64,000 nt of DNA from Rhodanobacter sp. MP7CTX1 (GTDB lineage: Bacteria > Pseudomonadota > Gammaproteobacteria > Xanthomonadales > Rhodanobacteraceae), in the NCBI RefSeq assembly GCF_014205795.1, contig NZ_JACHCN010000001.1, positions 62,001 through 126,000 on the forward strand. The letters run 5' to 3'. This document shows positions 37,791 to 46,244 of the stretch, piece by piece. The position numbers and the translations under genes were made by a program. The first letter of the stretch is position 1, and every line of letters starts with the position of its first letter. Under the pieces are notes generated by a model. That model saw only the letters and a program-made list of their open reading frames with translations, had not been told where the DNA came from and did not search any database.

Positions 37791-39724
37791 CTCAGCCCGA
37801 GGGCGTAGATTGAGATGGCGGTGACGTGGAAGTAGTCAGGGCGAATCTGCCCGGTGCCGTCGATGCGAACGCGGTAGCTCACGGCGCCCGTGGCTGCACC
37901 GTCCAGGGCCATCATGGAGTCGTAGGCGGTGGAGGAGACGTTCATGTAGTAGGCGTGTTGCTTCATCACTACCCACGTCGAACCGACCAGCTTCTCCAGA
38001 ATGATGAGTCCTGTGCAGGGGTTGGAGCCGGGGTTGTGGATCTCACACTCGACGTGCAGCACAGGCACCTGAGCTTCCCCAAGGAGCACGGGGGTCGTCA
38101 GAGTGATCTGTGCGCCGACACCGCCGACGTTCGCCGCGATGTCGCCAGTCCACGACGTGTAGGTGGACTTCTGCAAGTTGCCGATCATGTTCTGAGCGGT
38201 GATCTGTCCAGCGAACTTGGCGTTGCCCGAACGATCGACAGAGAAGACTGCGTTGTTCCAATTCTTCGCCCCGGCACCGATCCACATCGGATAGGCATCG
38301 CCAGGGTTGTTCGTCATCTCGCAGCGGAACTCCAGCGGGTTGATGATCGCGCCGTTGCCGTCGAGCTGGAACGTGCGGAACGTACCGCCGTTCACCGTGC
38401 CCAGGTTGGCCGTGATGGCTGACAGGGAGTTCGCAGTGATCTTGTTGGCTGTCACTGAGCCATCGACGATGAGCTGACCCTGGATGCCCACGGTGCTCAC
38501 GCCGCCGACCGTGCCGACAACGAATGGATACTTGAGCTGCGCCACGCCACCCGTAGTGGTGTAGGTCGGGGAGACCATGGCGAAGCGGTCAGCCATGACC
38601 GTGAAGGTCGAGCCAGTCTTGCTGTCGATGCCCAGGCCGATGCCGGCGATCACAGGGATGCCGTCGATCTTTCCGCCATTCATCTTGACCGACCAGTTGG
38701 CCTGCCATTCCGGGTTTGCACCAGGATCAGGATTGCCCACCACGAGGGCCTCGAAGCGGCTCTGTAGGTTCGCGAAGGAACCGTTGGAGAACGCCTCGAC
38801 CTGGGTGGTAGCGATGGCCTGCGCGTAGTCCTTGGTGGCGTAGGAGGTCTGCATGGTCTGCGAGATGGCCTTGTCGGCCTTGTCGAAGTCCGCAGCGACC
38901 TTGGTGATCGCGGTGGATCGTGCCTCGGTCTCATTGGCAATCGCCTGCTTCACGTCGGTGATCTGCGCGATGCTGTCGTTGATGGCCGCGCTGAGCTGCG
39001 TGGCGGACGTGGTGCGTGCCTCTGTCTCCGTGGCGATGGCCTGGTTGACCTGGATGAACTGCGCAGCGGAGTCGTCGAACTTGGCGAACAGCTCGGTGAT
39101 CTGTGTGGCGACGGACGAGTGATCGTCCACCAGCGCGGTCAGGCTGGTCTCTGCGGTAGCGATGCGTCCTTCGAGCTTCCGGCGTTCGTCGAACGTCTGG
39201 TCGCTGCGGAGGAGTTCTTCCATCAGCGTCTCGGCAGTGTTGTCGATGTCATCGAGCCGGGTCACCAGGATGCCCATGATGGGCGACTGCATGATCGCGT
39301 CGATGATCTGCTGGATCGGTAGGGAAGGCTGGTCGCCTTGACCGGGCCAACCAGAGCCGCCGCCAGGAAGGCCGCCAGCACCGTAGGTGCCGAAGTCGAG
39401 CTGCTCCTGGATGATGTAGAGGAGCTGTGTACTGTTGAGGTTCAAGTCACGCGCTGGTAGCTGCGTGCCGTCTTCGACGACGACGAGGTTCCTGTCGCGC
39501 GGAGTGAACCTGCGGATGGTGACGAGGATTCCCGAGGGAACCTCATCGGCCAGTTGAATTGTGGTGGGGCCAGTCCAGGTGAAGGACTGCTCCACAGCAT
39601 CCCCCACATCCCCTGCGAACACCCGGATGTCTTCGGAGTGCAGGTAGGGGAAGGGGATGGTGTACGTGACCGCTGACTCCGCGAGGTACATCACGAAGGA
39701 GTAGCCACGAGCCAGTGGGTTCAT
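37787..39724 (-). CDS. Tail fibre, T7 gp17-like N-terminus with J-like C-terminus
   Basis: The 645-aa protein begins with the T7 tail-fibre attachment domain (GYSFVMYLAESAVTYTIPFPYL, DIRVFAGDVG, IRRFTPRDRNLVVVEDGTQL). A coiled-coil repeat region follows at about 170-320. The C-terminal part resembles the DUF1983/lambda J-type central fibre (VMADRFAMV, QGQLIVDGSVTANKITANSLSAI). ATG 39724 is preceded by GGAG. It should bind the host receptor. Confidence 0.88.
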   Translation of the reverse strand: MNPLARGYSFVMYLAESAVTYTIPFPYLHSEDIRVFAGDVGDAVEQSFTWTGPTTIQLADEVPSGILVTIRRFTPRDRNLVVVEDGTQLPARDLNLNSTQLLYIIQEQLDFGTYGAGGLPGGGSGWPGQGDQPSLPIQQIIDAIMQSPIMGILVTRLDDIDNTAETLMEELLRSDQTFDERRKLEGRIATAETSLTALVDDHSSVATQITELFAKFDDSAAQFIQVNQAIATETEARTTSATQLSAAINDSIAQITDVKQAIANETEARSTAITKVAADFDKADKAISQTMQTSYATKDYAQAIATTQVEAFSNGSFANLQSRFEALVVGNPDPGANPEWQANWSVKMNGGKIDGIPVIAGIGLGIDSKTGSTFTVMADRFAMVSPTYTTTGGVAQLKYPFVVGTVGGVSTVGIQGQLIVDGSVTANKITANSLSAITANLGTVNGGTFRTFQLDGNGAIINPLEFRCEMTNNPGDAYPMWIGAGAKNWNNAVFSVDRSGNAKFAGQITAQNMIGNLQKSTYTSWTGDIAANVGGVGAQITLTTPVLLGEAQVPVLHVECEIHNPGSNPCTGLIILEKLVGSTWVVMKQHAYYMNVSSTAYDSMMALDGAATGAVSYRVRIDGTGQIRPDYFHVTAISIYALGLR

Positions 39725-39738
39725 GTGTCTCCAGAGAG

Positions 39739-42700
39739 TTAGGGAGTGTCGCCCTTCGGGAGCTGTGAAGCTGCCCACGAGAGACCGTTACGAACGCCAG
39801 TGACGTTCTGGAACCACAGGAGCGACATCGCATCCTTGGCTTGCTTCTGTGTGACCTGTGCATGTGGATCGAGTGCTGTCACCGCGAGCTTCGGAAGACC
39901 CCACAAGGCACGTCCGGTTGCCAGCGAGGGGATGCCCTGCACACCGGAGTCCAGGCCCGTGGAGCGGCCATAGGCGAAGACAGGAGTGTCATCACCACCG
40001 AGGGCCTTCTTGAGACCCATGTCGTGTGCAACGGTGTCCACCATGAACGGGAGGATCGAGGAGTAGCTGGACTGCTGGAACGCCTGCTTGCCAATCGTAT
40101 CCATCGTCATCAGCTTCTCCCGCTTCTCCGGGTCGCCGATGGTGTTGACGTAGTTACGAGCGGCCATGCCGATACCTGCGAACAGCGTGGAACCCATCCA
40201 CATCTGCGCCGTCTGCCAGTCACGCATGTGCAGCCCGTGCAAGAGCACCGAGGTGTACGAGTTGGTCTGGAAGGTACGGAACTGAGTGAAGATGCGCCCG
40301 GTCGCTGAGTGCATGAGCTGGATGGTGTCACCGACACCGCCTTCGCCCAGGTAGCGTTTCGCATTGCGATGGACGAACAGTGCCAGGAGACGCTTGTCAT
40401 CCGGCGACCACTTGTCCCAGGACTTTGCGATGTCCTTGACGCCCGTCATGCCCTTGAGGTTTCCAAAGAGACGAGCTTGGTCAGCAGCGTCCAGGCCACC
40501 TGCACGCAGGCGGTTCAGTGCGCTCTTGGGGATCGACGCACGGTTGGCGAGGTCGATGATGTAGCTGGTGATGCCGGTGCCAGCGAGGCCCTGGTTGAAC
40601 TGCACCATCGGTGCAATACCGGAGACCACGGACATCGCGCGCTGTGCGTACTGCTCACCCTGGTCGAGCTTGTTCAGCGCCTTGCCCACCGCCTTCTCGT
40701 TGTTCCACACGGACTCGCCCACGGAGTCCAGGCGCAGATGCGGCTGGTTGCGGATGAAGTCGGTGCCGAAGCCGGATAGCTCGGAGATGAAGCGCGCCTC
40801 GTCAGTGGAGAACTTGCCGGTACGCATGTTGCGCACCATGTCCACCGCCGCAGGGGCCGCCTTCAGTGCGTTGCGGAAACCCACAGCGCCCAGCGTACCG
40901 CCCACACTCTCCAGCATCGTGAAACCCACTTGGCCCATTGAGGTCAGGAAGTTCCACCCACGAGCCAAGCGGGAACCACGAGTCCATGCGGAGTGCGGTG
41001 CGTCGGACGTGGACTTGCCGAGGATCGAGTTGAACGTGATGTCGAGTGCGCGGGACAGATCACTGTCGCCCGCCTGCTTGCTTTGAGCCAGGAGGAACGC
41101 TTTGTATTTGTCCAGCTCCGCTTGCGTGCCGATGTTGGCGTGCTTCTTCAGCGCGGCCCAGCCGGACATCTCACGGACGTACTCGGGCACCAGCTTGTCC
41201 ACGTTGTTCTCCAGGAGATCAGCGAGGTTCACCTTGTGCTCGTTGCCGAGGTCGTCTTTCAGCGTTGCGCCGAAGGACTCGTCCATGTCGATGCGGGACT
41301 TCGCACGGGAGTGCATGGCCTTCTTGGCTGCGTCCTTCTCCAGCTTGCCCACCAGTGCGTCGATGCGTTGCACATCCACACCAGCTTCCGTCAGTAGATC
41401 GCGGACACTGCCGGCGTCTGCACGGTTCAGCGTGCCATGTAGGTCACCTGCGCCGCCCATCGCCTTGTCATATCCACGCTTGAGCCATGCGTTGCTGACT
41501 TCGTGCAGGAGGTCTTCGTTGACCTTCTCGCCGTCCGGCAGGTTCTTGATCCATTCACTACGCATCGCTGGCTTCACCAGGTTGTCGCGCAGGTTCTCGA
41601 AGGAGAGGCCCTTGGTCGCATTGAGGTCGGTGTAGCCCTTCGCGGAGAAGATGCGGGGCAGGTAACCCTTGGTCGGCAGCTCCTTCTCGAAGCCGGGGAC
41701 GCCGGCTGCACGCAGCTCGTCATTCATGGTCTTGAAGGCAGCAGCAGCGTGATCCGCGGTCGCCTCGATTTCCGGCGACATGTCCTGAGCGACACCACGG
41801 ATGTGGTAGCCGACCGACTCGTTGAACTGACCACGCGCCACGTCACCCTTGATGCCGCTGGCGGCGGAGAACTTCGACCACTCACCCTCGACGCCCTTGC
41901 GGTACGCCGCGTGGATCGTCTGATCCATCAGCTCTGATTCTTCGGACGCAGTGAACTTGGTTGCCGCGCTGCGATCTGTGTTGCCTACGCTGTCCCGCAG
42001 GAGCTTGCTGCCCTCGTTACGGACAACGGAGGACTCGCTGCCACCGAGGCGGCCCGCAAGGTCACGGCGGATGGTCATGTTCGCCATCCACTTCGGGAGC
42101 CACTTGGGCGCACCCTTGCCGCTGCCAGTGAACGCAGCACGGTTGGTGTTCGCGTAGGACTCGTCGAGGATGGTCTGCTGCCACTCTGGCGTGCCCACTA
42201 CGGGGCCGTCCAGGGTGCTCACTACAGAGCCATCGACTCGCGCTGCACCCATGCTGTCATTGCCGGTACGCACGGGCGCTGTGGTGCCGCGCACCAGCTT
42301 GTTGGTGCCATGCGCCAGATCGGCCAGCTCACCTGCGCGGAACCCGAAGGCGCCGCCCGCGAGGAACCCAAAGGCTCCTGCGGTGACCAGGTGGGACGTG
42401 TCGATCTCGGGGTCGTACTGTGATGCGAGGCCCTCGGTGCCCATGTTGATACCTGCGCCGACGACGCCGGCACGCACAGCGTTCGCCAAGCGTCCCGCGT
42501 TCGCGGAGTAGCCAGCGCCACCCGAGAGGGCACCGATGGCGAACATGGAGGGATCGAGTGCGCCTGCTGCGAGGTTGGACAGGAGACCGGAGCGAGCCGA
42601 GTCTTCCTGCGCCATCTTGTTCTGGATTGCGAATCCCTTGAGGAGTTCAGCGTGTGCGGGAGACGTTGCACGCTCCAGCAGTTCCGTCTGATTCTCAAGG

Positions 42701-42978
42701 CCCGCCTTACGCCAGTCGTCAATGACTGGCTGTAGTGCCGCACCGTAGAAGTCGGGGTCGCGAGGGACGCCCTGTTCCTGTAGTGCCCTGTCGGCCCATG
42801 CGATAGGCCCCTGGACGATCTTGGCGCCGATGAGGTCGGTGAAGGTCGTCGCGTCCTTTGTCTTCTGTTCCGTCGCCGCGTCCGTGCGGGCCTGTGCGTC
42901 CAGCTTGGTAACACCTGCGGACGGCAGGGCGAGGTTTGGTTGCCCCTCGCGAGCGTACATGCTCGGTAGTGTGTCCAC
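39739..42978 (-). CDS. Internal virion protein, T7 gp16-like
   Basis: The 1079-aa protein is in the gp16 position, first of the ejection proteins before the fibre. T7 gp16 (1318 aa) forms the DNA-translocating conduit through the envelope and starts with a lytic transglycosylase domain; I cannot see that domain here, so the N-terminus may be shortened. Hydrophobic Gly/Ala stretches at about 130-220 are seen. The start is GTG 42978 with GAGGT upstream. Confidence 0.88.
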   Translation of the reverse strand: MDTLPSMYAREGQPNLALPSAGVTKLDAQARTDAATEQKTKDATTFTDLIGAKIVQGPIAWADRALQEQGVPRDPDFYGAALQPVIDDWRKAGLENQTELLERATSPAHAELLKGFAIQNKMAQEDSARSGLLSNLAAGALDPSMFAIGALSGGAGYSANAGRLANAVRAGVVGAGINMGTEGLASQYDPEIDTSHLVTAGAFGFLAGGAFGFRAGELADLAHGTNKLVRGTTAPVRTGNDSMGAARVDGSVVSTLDGPVVGTPEWQQTILDESYANTNRAAFTGSGKGAPKWLPKWMANMTIRRDLAGRLGGSESSVVRNEGSKLLRDSVGNTDRSAATKFTASEESELMDQTIHAAYRKGVEGEWSKFSAASGIKGDVARGQFNESVGYHIRGVAQDMSPEIEATADHAAAAFKTMNDELRAAGVPGFEKELPTKGYLPRIFSAKGYTDLNATKGLSFENLRDNLVKPAMRSEWIKNLPDGEKVNEDLLHEVSNAWLKRGYDKAMGGAGDLHGTLNRADAGSVRDLLTEAGVDVQRIDALVGKLEKDAAKKAMHSRAKSRIDMDESFGATLKDDLGNEHKVNLADLLENNVDKLVPEYVREMSGWAALKKHANIGTQAELDKYKAFLLAQSKQAGDSDLSRALDITFNSILGKSTSDAPHSAWTRGSRLARGWNFLTSMGQVGFTMLESVGGTLGAVGFRNALKAAPAAVDMVRNMRTGKFSTDEARFISELSGFGTDFIRNQPHLRLDSVGESVWNNEKAVGKALNKLDQGEQYAQRAMSVVSGIAPMVQFNQGLAGTGITSYIIDLANRASIPKSALNRLRAGGLDAADQARLFGNLKGMTGVKDIAKSWDKWSPDDKRLLALFVHRNAKRYLGEGGVGDTIQLMHSATGRIFTQFRTFQTNSYTSVLLHGLHMRDWQTAQMWMGSTLFAGIGMAARNYVNTIGDPEKREKLMTMDTIGKQAFQQSSYSSILPFMVDTVAHDMGLKKALGGDDTPVFAYGRSTGLDSGVQGIPSLATGRALWGLPKLAVTALDPHAQVTQKQAKDAMSLLWFQNVTGVRNGLSWAASQLPKGDTP

Positions 42979-42990
42979 AGGTGTACCTCG

Positions 42991-45303
42991 TTAGTGGTTG
43001 CTGGTGATGAAGTCCGCGAAGGACTGCGAGTGGTTGGAGGGATCGTTGAGGAAGTTCGAGACCTTCGTGCGCTTGGCAACGTTGGCCGGGTCGAACCAGT
43101 TCTTCTTGCCGTACTCTTGGAGTTCGGTAGCTGCTGGCTTCGACCAGTTCTCGTCGGAGGTCTTCATCGCTGCATTGATCTTGGCGACGTTCGCAGCGGT
43201 CAGGCCGCCTTCCGGGATGGTCGTTTCATTGTTCTTGGCGAACTGCTCCACCGTGACACGCTTAGCGTCCTCCTGCTTCTTCCACGCCGCGTAGTTCACG
43301 CGAGCGGCTGAAGGGATGACATCGACGAACTCGGTGCTGGTGTGCTCCTTGCCGTCGTCGCCGACCCTCGTGACCTCGTGGGTCACAGGCAGTGGGACAC
43401 CACCAGCAGCGAAGTAGGTCAGCCGCCAGGTGTTCGGCGCTCCAGGGATCGGCGCGAACATCACCGGATCATCCTTGCCGACCACATTCTTCTCGACGAG
43501 CTTGCCCTTCCACATGTTGCTGGCTTCAGTCATGGCTTCGCTGGTCTGCTTGTCCATGCCGTCACCCGTGCCGTAGTTGCGCACCATGCGGTCGCCCACA
43601 CGGATGTAGGAGGACTGCACTCGGGTCAGCGCGGCCTTGGCGGCCACCTCGGGAGAAGCAGCGGCTTCCACCATGTCCTTGACGGAGAGGCGGTAGGCCG
43701 TGTCCAGCTCACCCAGGTTTGCGATGGGCGTGTTGGACTGCCAGAAGTGCTCGGATGTGAAGTCCTTGGGGGCATCCTTCGCCACCAGCTTCATCGCGTC
43801 AGTGACGTTCTTGGTGATCGTCTCGGAGTCGAGGTTCGTCCCCATCTTCACCTTCGACCACGCTTGCGCGTCGTCAGCACCCAGGAGCTTCGCTTGCTTG
43901 TACTGCGTGTAGCTCGCGAGGGCTTTGCTATCCAGCTCCGCAGAGGCGCGGGCAGGGGAGATGCTGAACATGCGATCCACAAGCTGCGCGTACTGCGTGG
44001 CCTGCTGGGGATTGCTGGGATCGAGAGTGCTCGACAGGATTCCCTTGAGAGCCGGGATGGGGGCACCGCTGCGCATGGCGTGATCCACGACGGCAGCAAC
44101 CTGCTTGGGGTCGCCGGCCTGGAGAGCCGCAGTGAACGTGGTGTCGCCGGCCTTAGCGATCTCGTCGGCGGAGAAGCCCGCACGGTTCTCACTGAGAGGA
44201 TCGTGGTTGTTCCACAGGAGCATCGCGTCACGCTGACGCTGCTCTTTCGCCATCTTGTCGGACTGTCGCTCCGCAGCCTCGCGGGACGAGTTGAGCTTCG
44301 AGGCGACCTCAGCGGCCGACTTGTCGTTCGCCTTGCCCCATGCGAGCGCACGGGCTTTCCCCAGGATGCCCTTGTCGGCCAGTGCGTCCACCTGCACGGT
44401 GTCCTGCACTTCCTGGTCATAGCGAGCGGCTTTCGCACGGTCCTCCTGCACAGCCTGTCCGCGCTTGGCGGCGAGCTGGAGTTCTTCCTTGTGTTCCGGG
44501 ATGTCAGCCAGCACAGGTCGGCCGTTGCCGGTCGAGGTCTGGAGGATGGACATGCCCTTGGCGATGTCGATGTCACCGGATGCGAGCGACGCCTTGACGG
44601 AGTTCACCGCGATGGTGTCCAGCTCGTCGTCGGTCATACCCTTGTTGGCGTTGTAGGCACGCCACGCGGCGTAGCCCTCGGGGGTCGTCATGTTCCCCTT
44701 GGTCAGTCCATCGACCAGCATGGCGGACGCGCCGTCCTCCTCGCGCTTCATCGACTCTTTGATCGACTGCTTGAGGAACGCCTGCTTGATGTCGTCCTGC
44801 GACTTGGACAGGCCCACCATGAAGGTGTCGCGTGCCTTGCCGTCGAGCTTGTTGTCGGCGATGTACTGCTCGGCATGCTCCTTCAGGAACCCGTCGATGT
44901 CCGCACCTGGTTCCAGCTTTGCCAGTGGTTCCTGTAGTTGGTCTTGGAAGCGACCCACGGCATTGATGCCGTCAGTCTCCTCGTAGCTCTGCTTAGCTAC
45001 GTCGCTGGCTTGCTTCAGCCACTCGGTCTGATCCGCACCACTAACGTTGAACTCGGCAGCGTGCGTGGCGCCGGCCTTCTTGTCGGACGCGTCCTGCGCC
45101 TCCTTCTGGTTGGCAGCGTCACGGGCGTTCTTCTGCGCCATGGTGTTCGCCACGTCACCGAGTGCGCGACTGAGGCCCCACATCGCGCTGCCCTGGCCGC
45201 GAACGGCGTTGAGGTCAGCTTGTACGGGCAGGGCGACGTTGGCGGACTGCGAGGAATCTACGGCCGGTCGCGAGGTGATGCGTTGTGCTTCAAAGCGAGG
45301 CAT
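42991..45303 (-). CDS. Internal virion protein, T7 gp15-like
   Basis: This 770-aa, largely helical, charged protein lies between the gp14- and gp16-like genes as gp15 does in T7 (747 aa). The N-terminus MPRFEAQRITSRPAVDSSQS and a long Gln/Lys/Asp-rich helix are typical. With gp14 and gp16 it forms the periplasmic ejection tunnel. It starts after CCTTGAGGAA. Confidence 0.88.
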   Translation of the reverse strand: MPRFEAQRITSRPAVDSSQSANVALPVQADLNAVRGQGSAMWGLSRALGDVANTMAQKNARDAANQKEAQDASDKKAGATHAAEFNVSGADQTEWLKQASDVAKQSYEETDGINAVGRFQDQLQEPLAKLEPGADIDGFLKEHAEQYIADNKLDGKARDTFMVGLSKSQDDIKQAFLKQSIKESMKREEDGASAMLVDGLTKGNMTTPEGYAAWRAYNANKGMTDDELDTIAVNSVKASLASGDIDIAKGMSILQTSTGNGRPVLADIPEHKEELQLAAKRGQAVQEDRAKAARYDQEVQDTVQVDALADKGILGKARALAWGKANDKSAAEVASKLNSSREAAERQSDKMAKEQRQRDAMLLWNNHDPLSENRAGFSADEIAKAGDTTFTAALQAGDPKQVAAVVDHAMRSGAPIPALKGILSSTLDPSNPQQATQYAQLVDRMFSISPARASAELDSKALASYTQYKQAKLLGADDAQAWSKVKMGTNLDSETITKNVTDAMKLVAKDAPKDFTSEHFWQSNTPIANLGELDTAYRLSVKDMVEAAASPEVAAKAALTRVQSSYIRVGDRMVRNYGTGDGMDKQTSEAMTEASNMWKGKLVEKNVVGKDDPVMFAPIPGAPNTWRLTYFAAGGVPLPVTHEVTRVGDDGKEHTSTEFVDVIPSAARVNYAAWKKQEDAKRVTVEQFAKNNETTIPEGGLTAANVAKINAAMKTSDENWSKPAATELQEYGKKNWFDPANVAKRTKVSNFLNDPSNHSQSFADFITSNH

Positions 45304-45319
45304 GTAGGTTCCTCAAGGG

Positions 45320-45784
45320 TTAGGTGGGCTTCTTGCCGTCAGGCGTGATGGTTGGCGTCTTGGATGCGGCGGACGAATAGCCACCGTAGGCGCTTGCTGC
45401 GGAACTGCCGACACTCGCGACGAGCTGACCGTTGATCTCGGAGTAGCGGCTGCGAGCCTGCTGCTGCGTTTCGAGCTGACCGTTCTCACGGTTCTTCTCG
45501 ATGCGAGATACGTCACGGCCTGACTGCATCATGATGTCGTTGAGGATTGCGTCGCTGGAGTTGCCGGATGCACCGGACTCTGCGGATGCTGCACGCGCTG
45601 CTGCGCGCTGTTCACGGGCCGCTTTGAGGCGGTCGTCGGTCTGAGCTTGAGCACCCTGGTCGGTCTGCTCCTGCGCAAACTTCATCTGTCGCTCGGTAGC
45701 GATCTTCGATTGGTTAGCGGCATAGGCGGCGGTGCCGATTGCGGCAACGGCCATGACGATGTACGGAATGGCGACGTAGCACAT
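45320..45784 (-). CDS. Internal virion protein, T7 gp14-like
   Basis: The 154-aa protein has one N-terminal hydrophobic helix (IPYIVMAVAAIGTAAYAA) and a long Gln/Ala/Arg-rich helix, as in gp14, which forms the outer-membrane pore of the ejectosome. ATG 45784 lies one base after the stop of the gp13-like gene. Confidence 0.85.
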   Translation of the reverse strand: MCYVAIPYIVMAVAAIGTAAYAANQSKIATERQMKFAQEQTDQGAQAQTDDRLKAAREQRAAARAASAESGASGNSSDAILNDIMMQSGRDVSRIEKNRENGQLETQQQARSRYSEINGQLVASVGSSAASAYGGYSSAASKTPTITPDGKKPT

Positions 45785-45785
45785 C

Positions 45786-46244
45786 TTAGTTTGGTGAAGC
45801 CTCGAACTCGATGAAGGGGTAGCCGTGGATGTCATGCACCCGTGCGGCGTGGAAGCCGAGAGACAGCAGCCACCGCTGAGCGCGGAGGTGCCGCAGATCG
45901 ACCATGTTGAAAAGGCGGACGTACATCGGTAGCCATGCGGCCACGTACTTCCGGGATGCAGCGATAAACTGGCGTGCGACACGCGCAGGCGGCGCTCCCG
46001 TGGAGAGCATCCAGGGAACGCCGTGATCTGTGTCGTAGGTGAAGTCGGCAACACCGAACATTGCCTGCGGCTTGCCGTCCCACCATGCGACGTATGACTC
46101 TCTACTGGCCCCCACGGATTCCGTCAGGACATCCAGTGGATCACCGCCTCGGCTTGCTTCGATCTCGGCACGATCCTCCGCGCACATACGTTCGGCTATC
46201 TGCTTGAGCGCCTCGGGTGTGGGCGCGTGGATCGTCAGGATCAT
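45786..46244 (-). CDS. T7 gp13-like protein (DUF2833, GNAT-like)
   Basis: The 152-aa protein has the DUF2833 features: VAWWDGKPQAMFGVADF, GVPWMLSTG and RQFIAASRKYVAAW. T7 gp13 is a small internal virion protein of acetyltransferase-like fold that is needed for morphogenesis. The position between gp12 and gp14 agrees. The start ATG overlaps the gp12 stop. Confidence 0.85.
   Translation of the reverse strand: MILTIHAPTPEALKQIAERMCAEDRAEIEASRGGDPLDVLTESVGASRESYVAWWDGKPQAMFGVADFTYDTDHGVPWMLSTGAPPARVARQFIAASRKYVAAWLPMYVRLFNMVDLRHLRAQRWLLSLGFHAARVHDIHGYPFIEFEASPN

Noticed and set aside
39739-42978. Lytic transglycosylase domain in the gp16-like protein
   Set aside because: T7 gp16 has one at its N-terminus, but I could not find the catalytic Glu motif here, so I did not annotate it.
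43342-44937. 531-codon frame antisense to the gp15-like gene
   Set aside because: Shadow frame; composition (Arg/His/Leu/Val-rich) is typical of reverse-complement reading.
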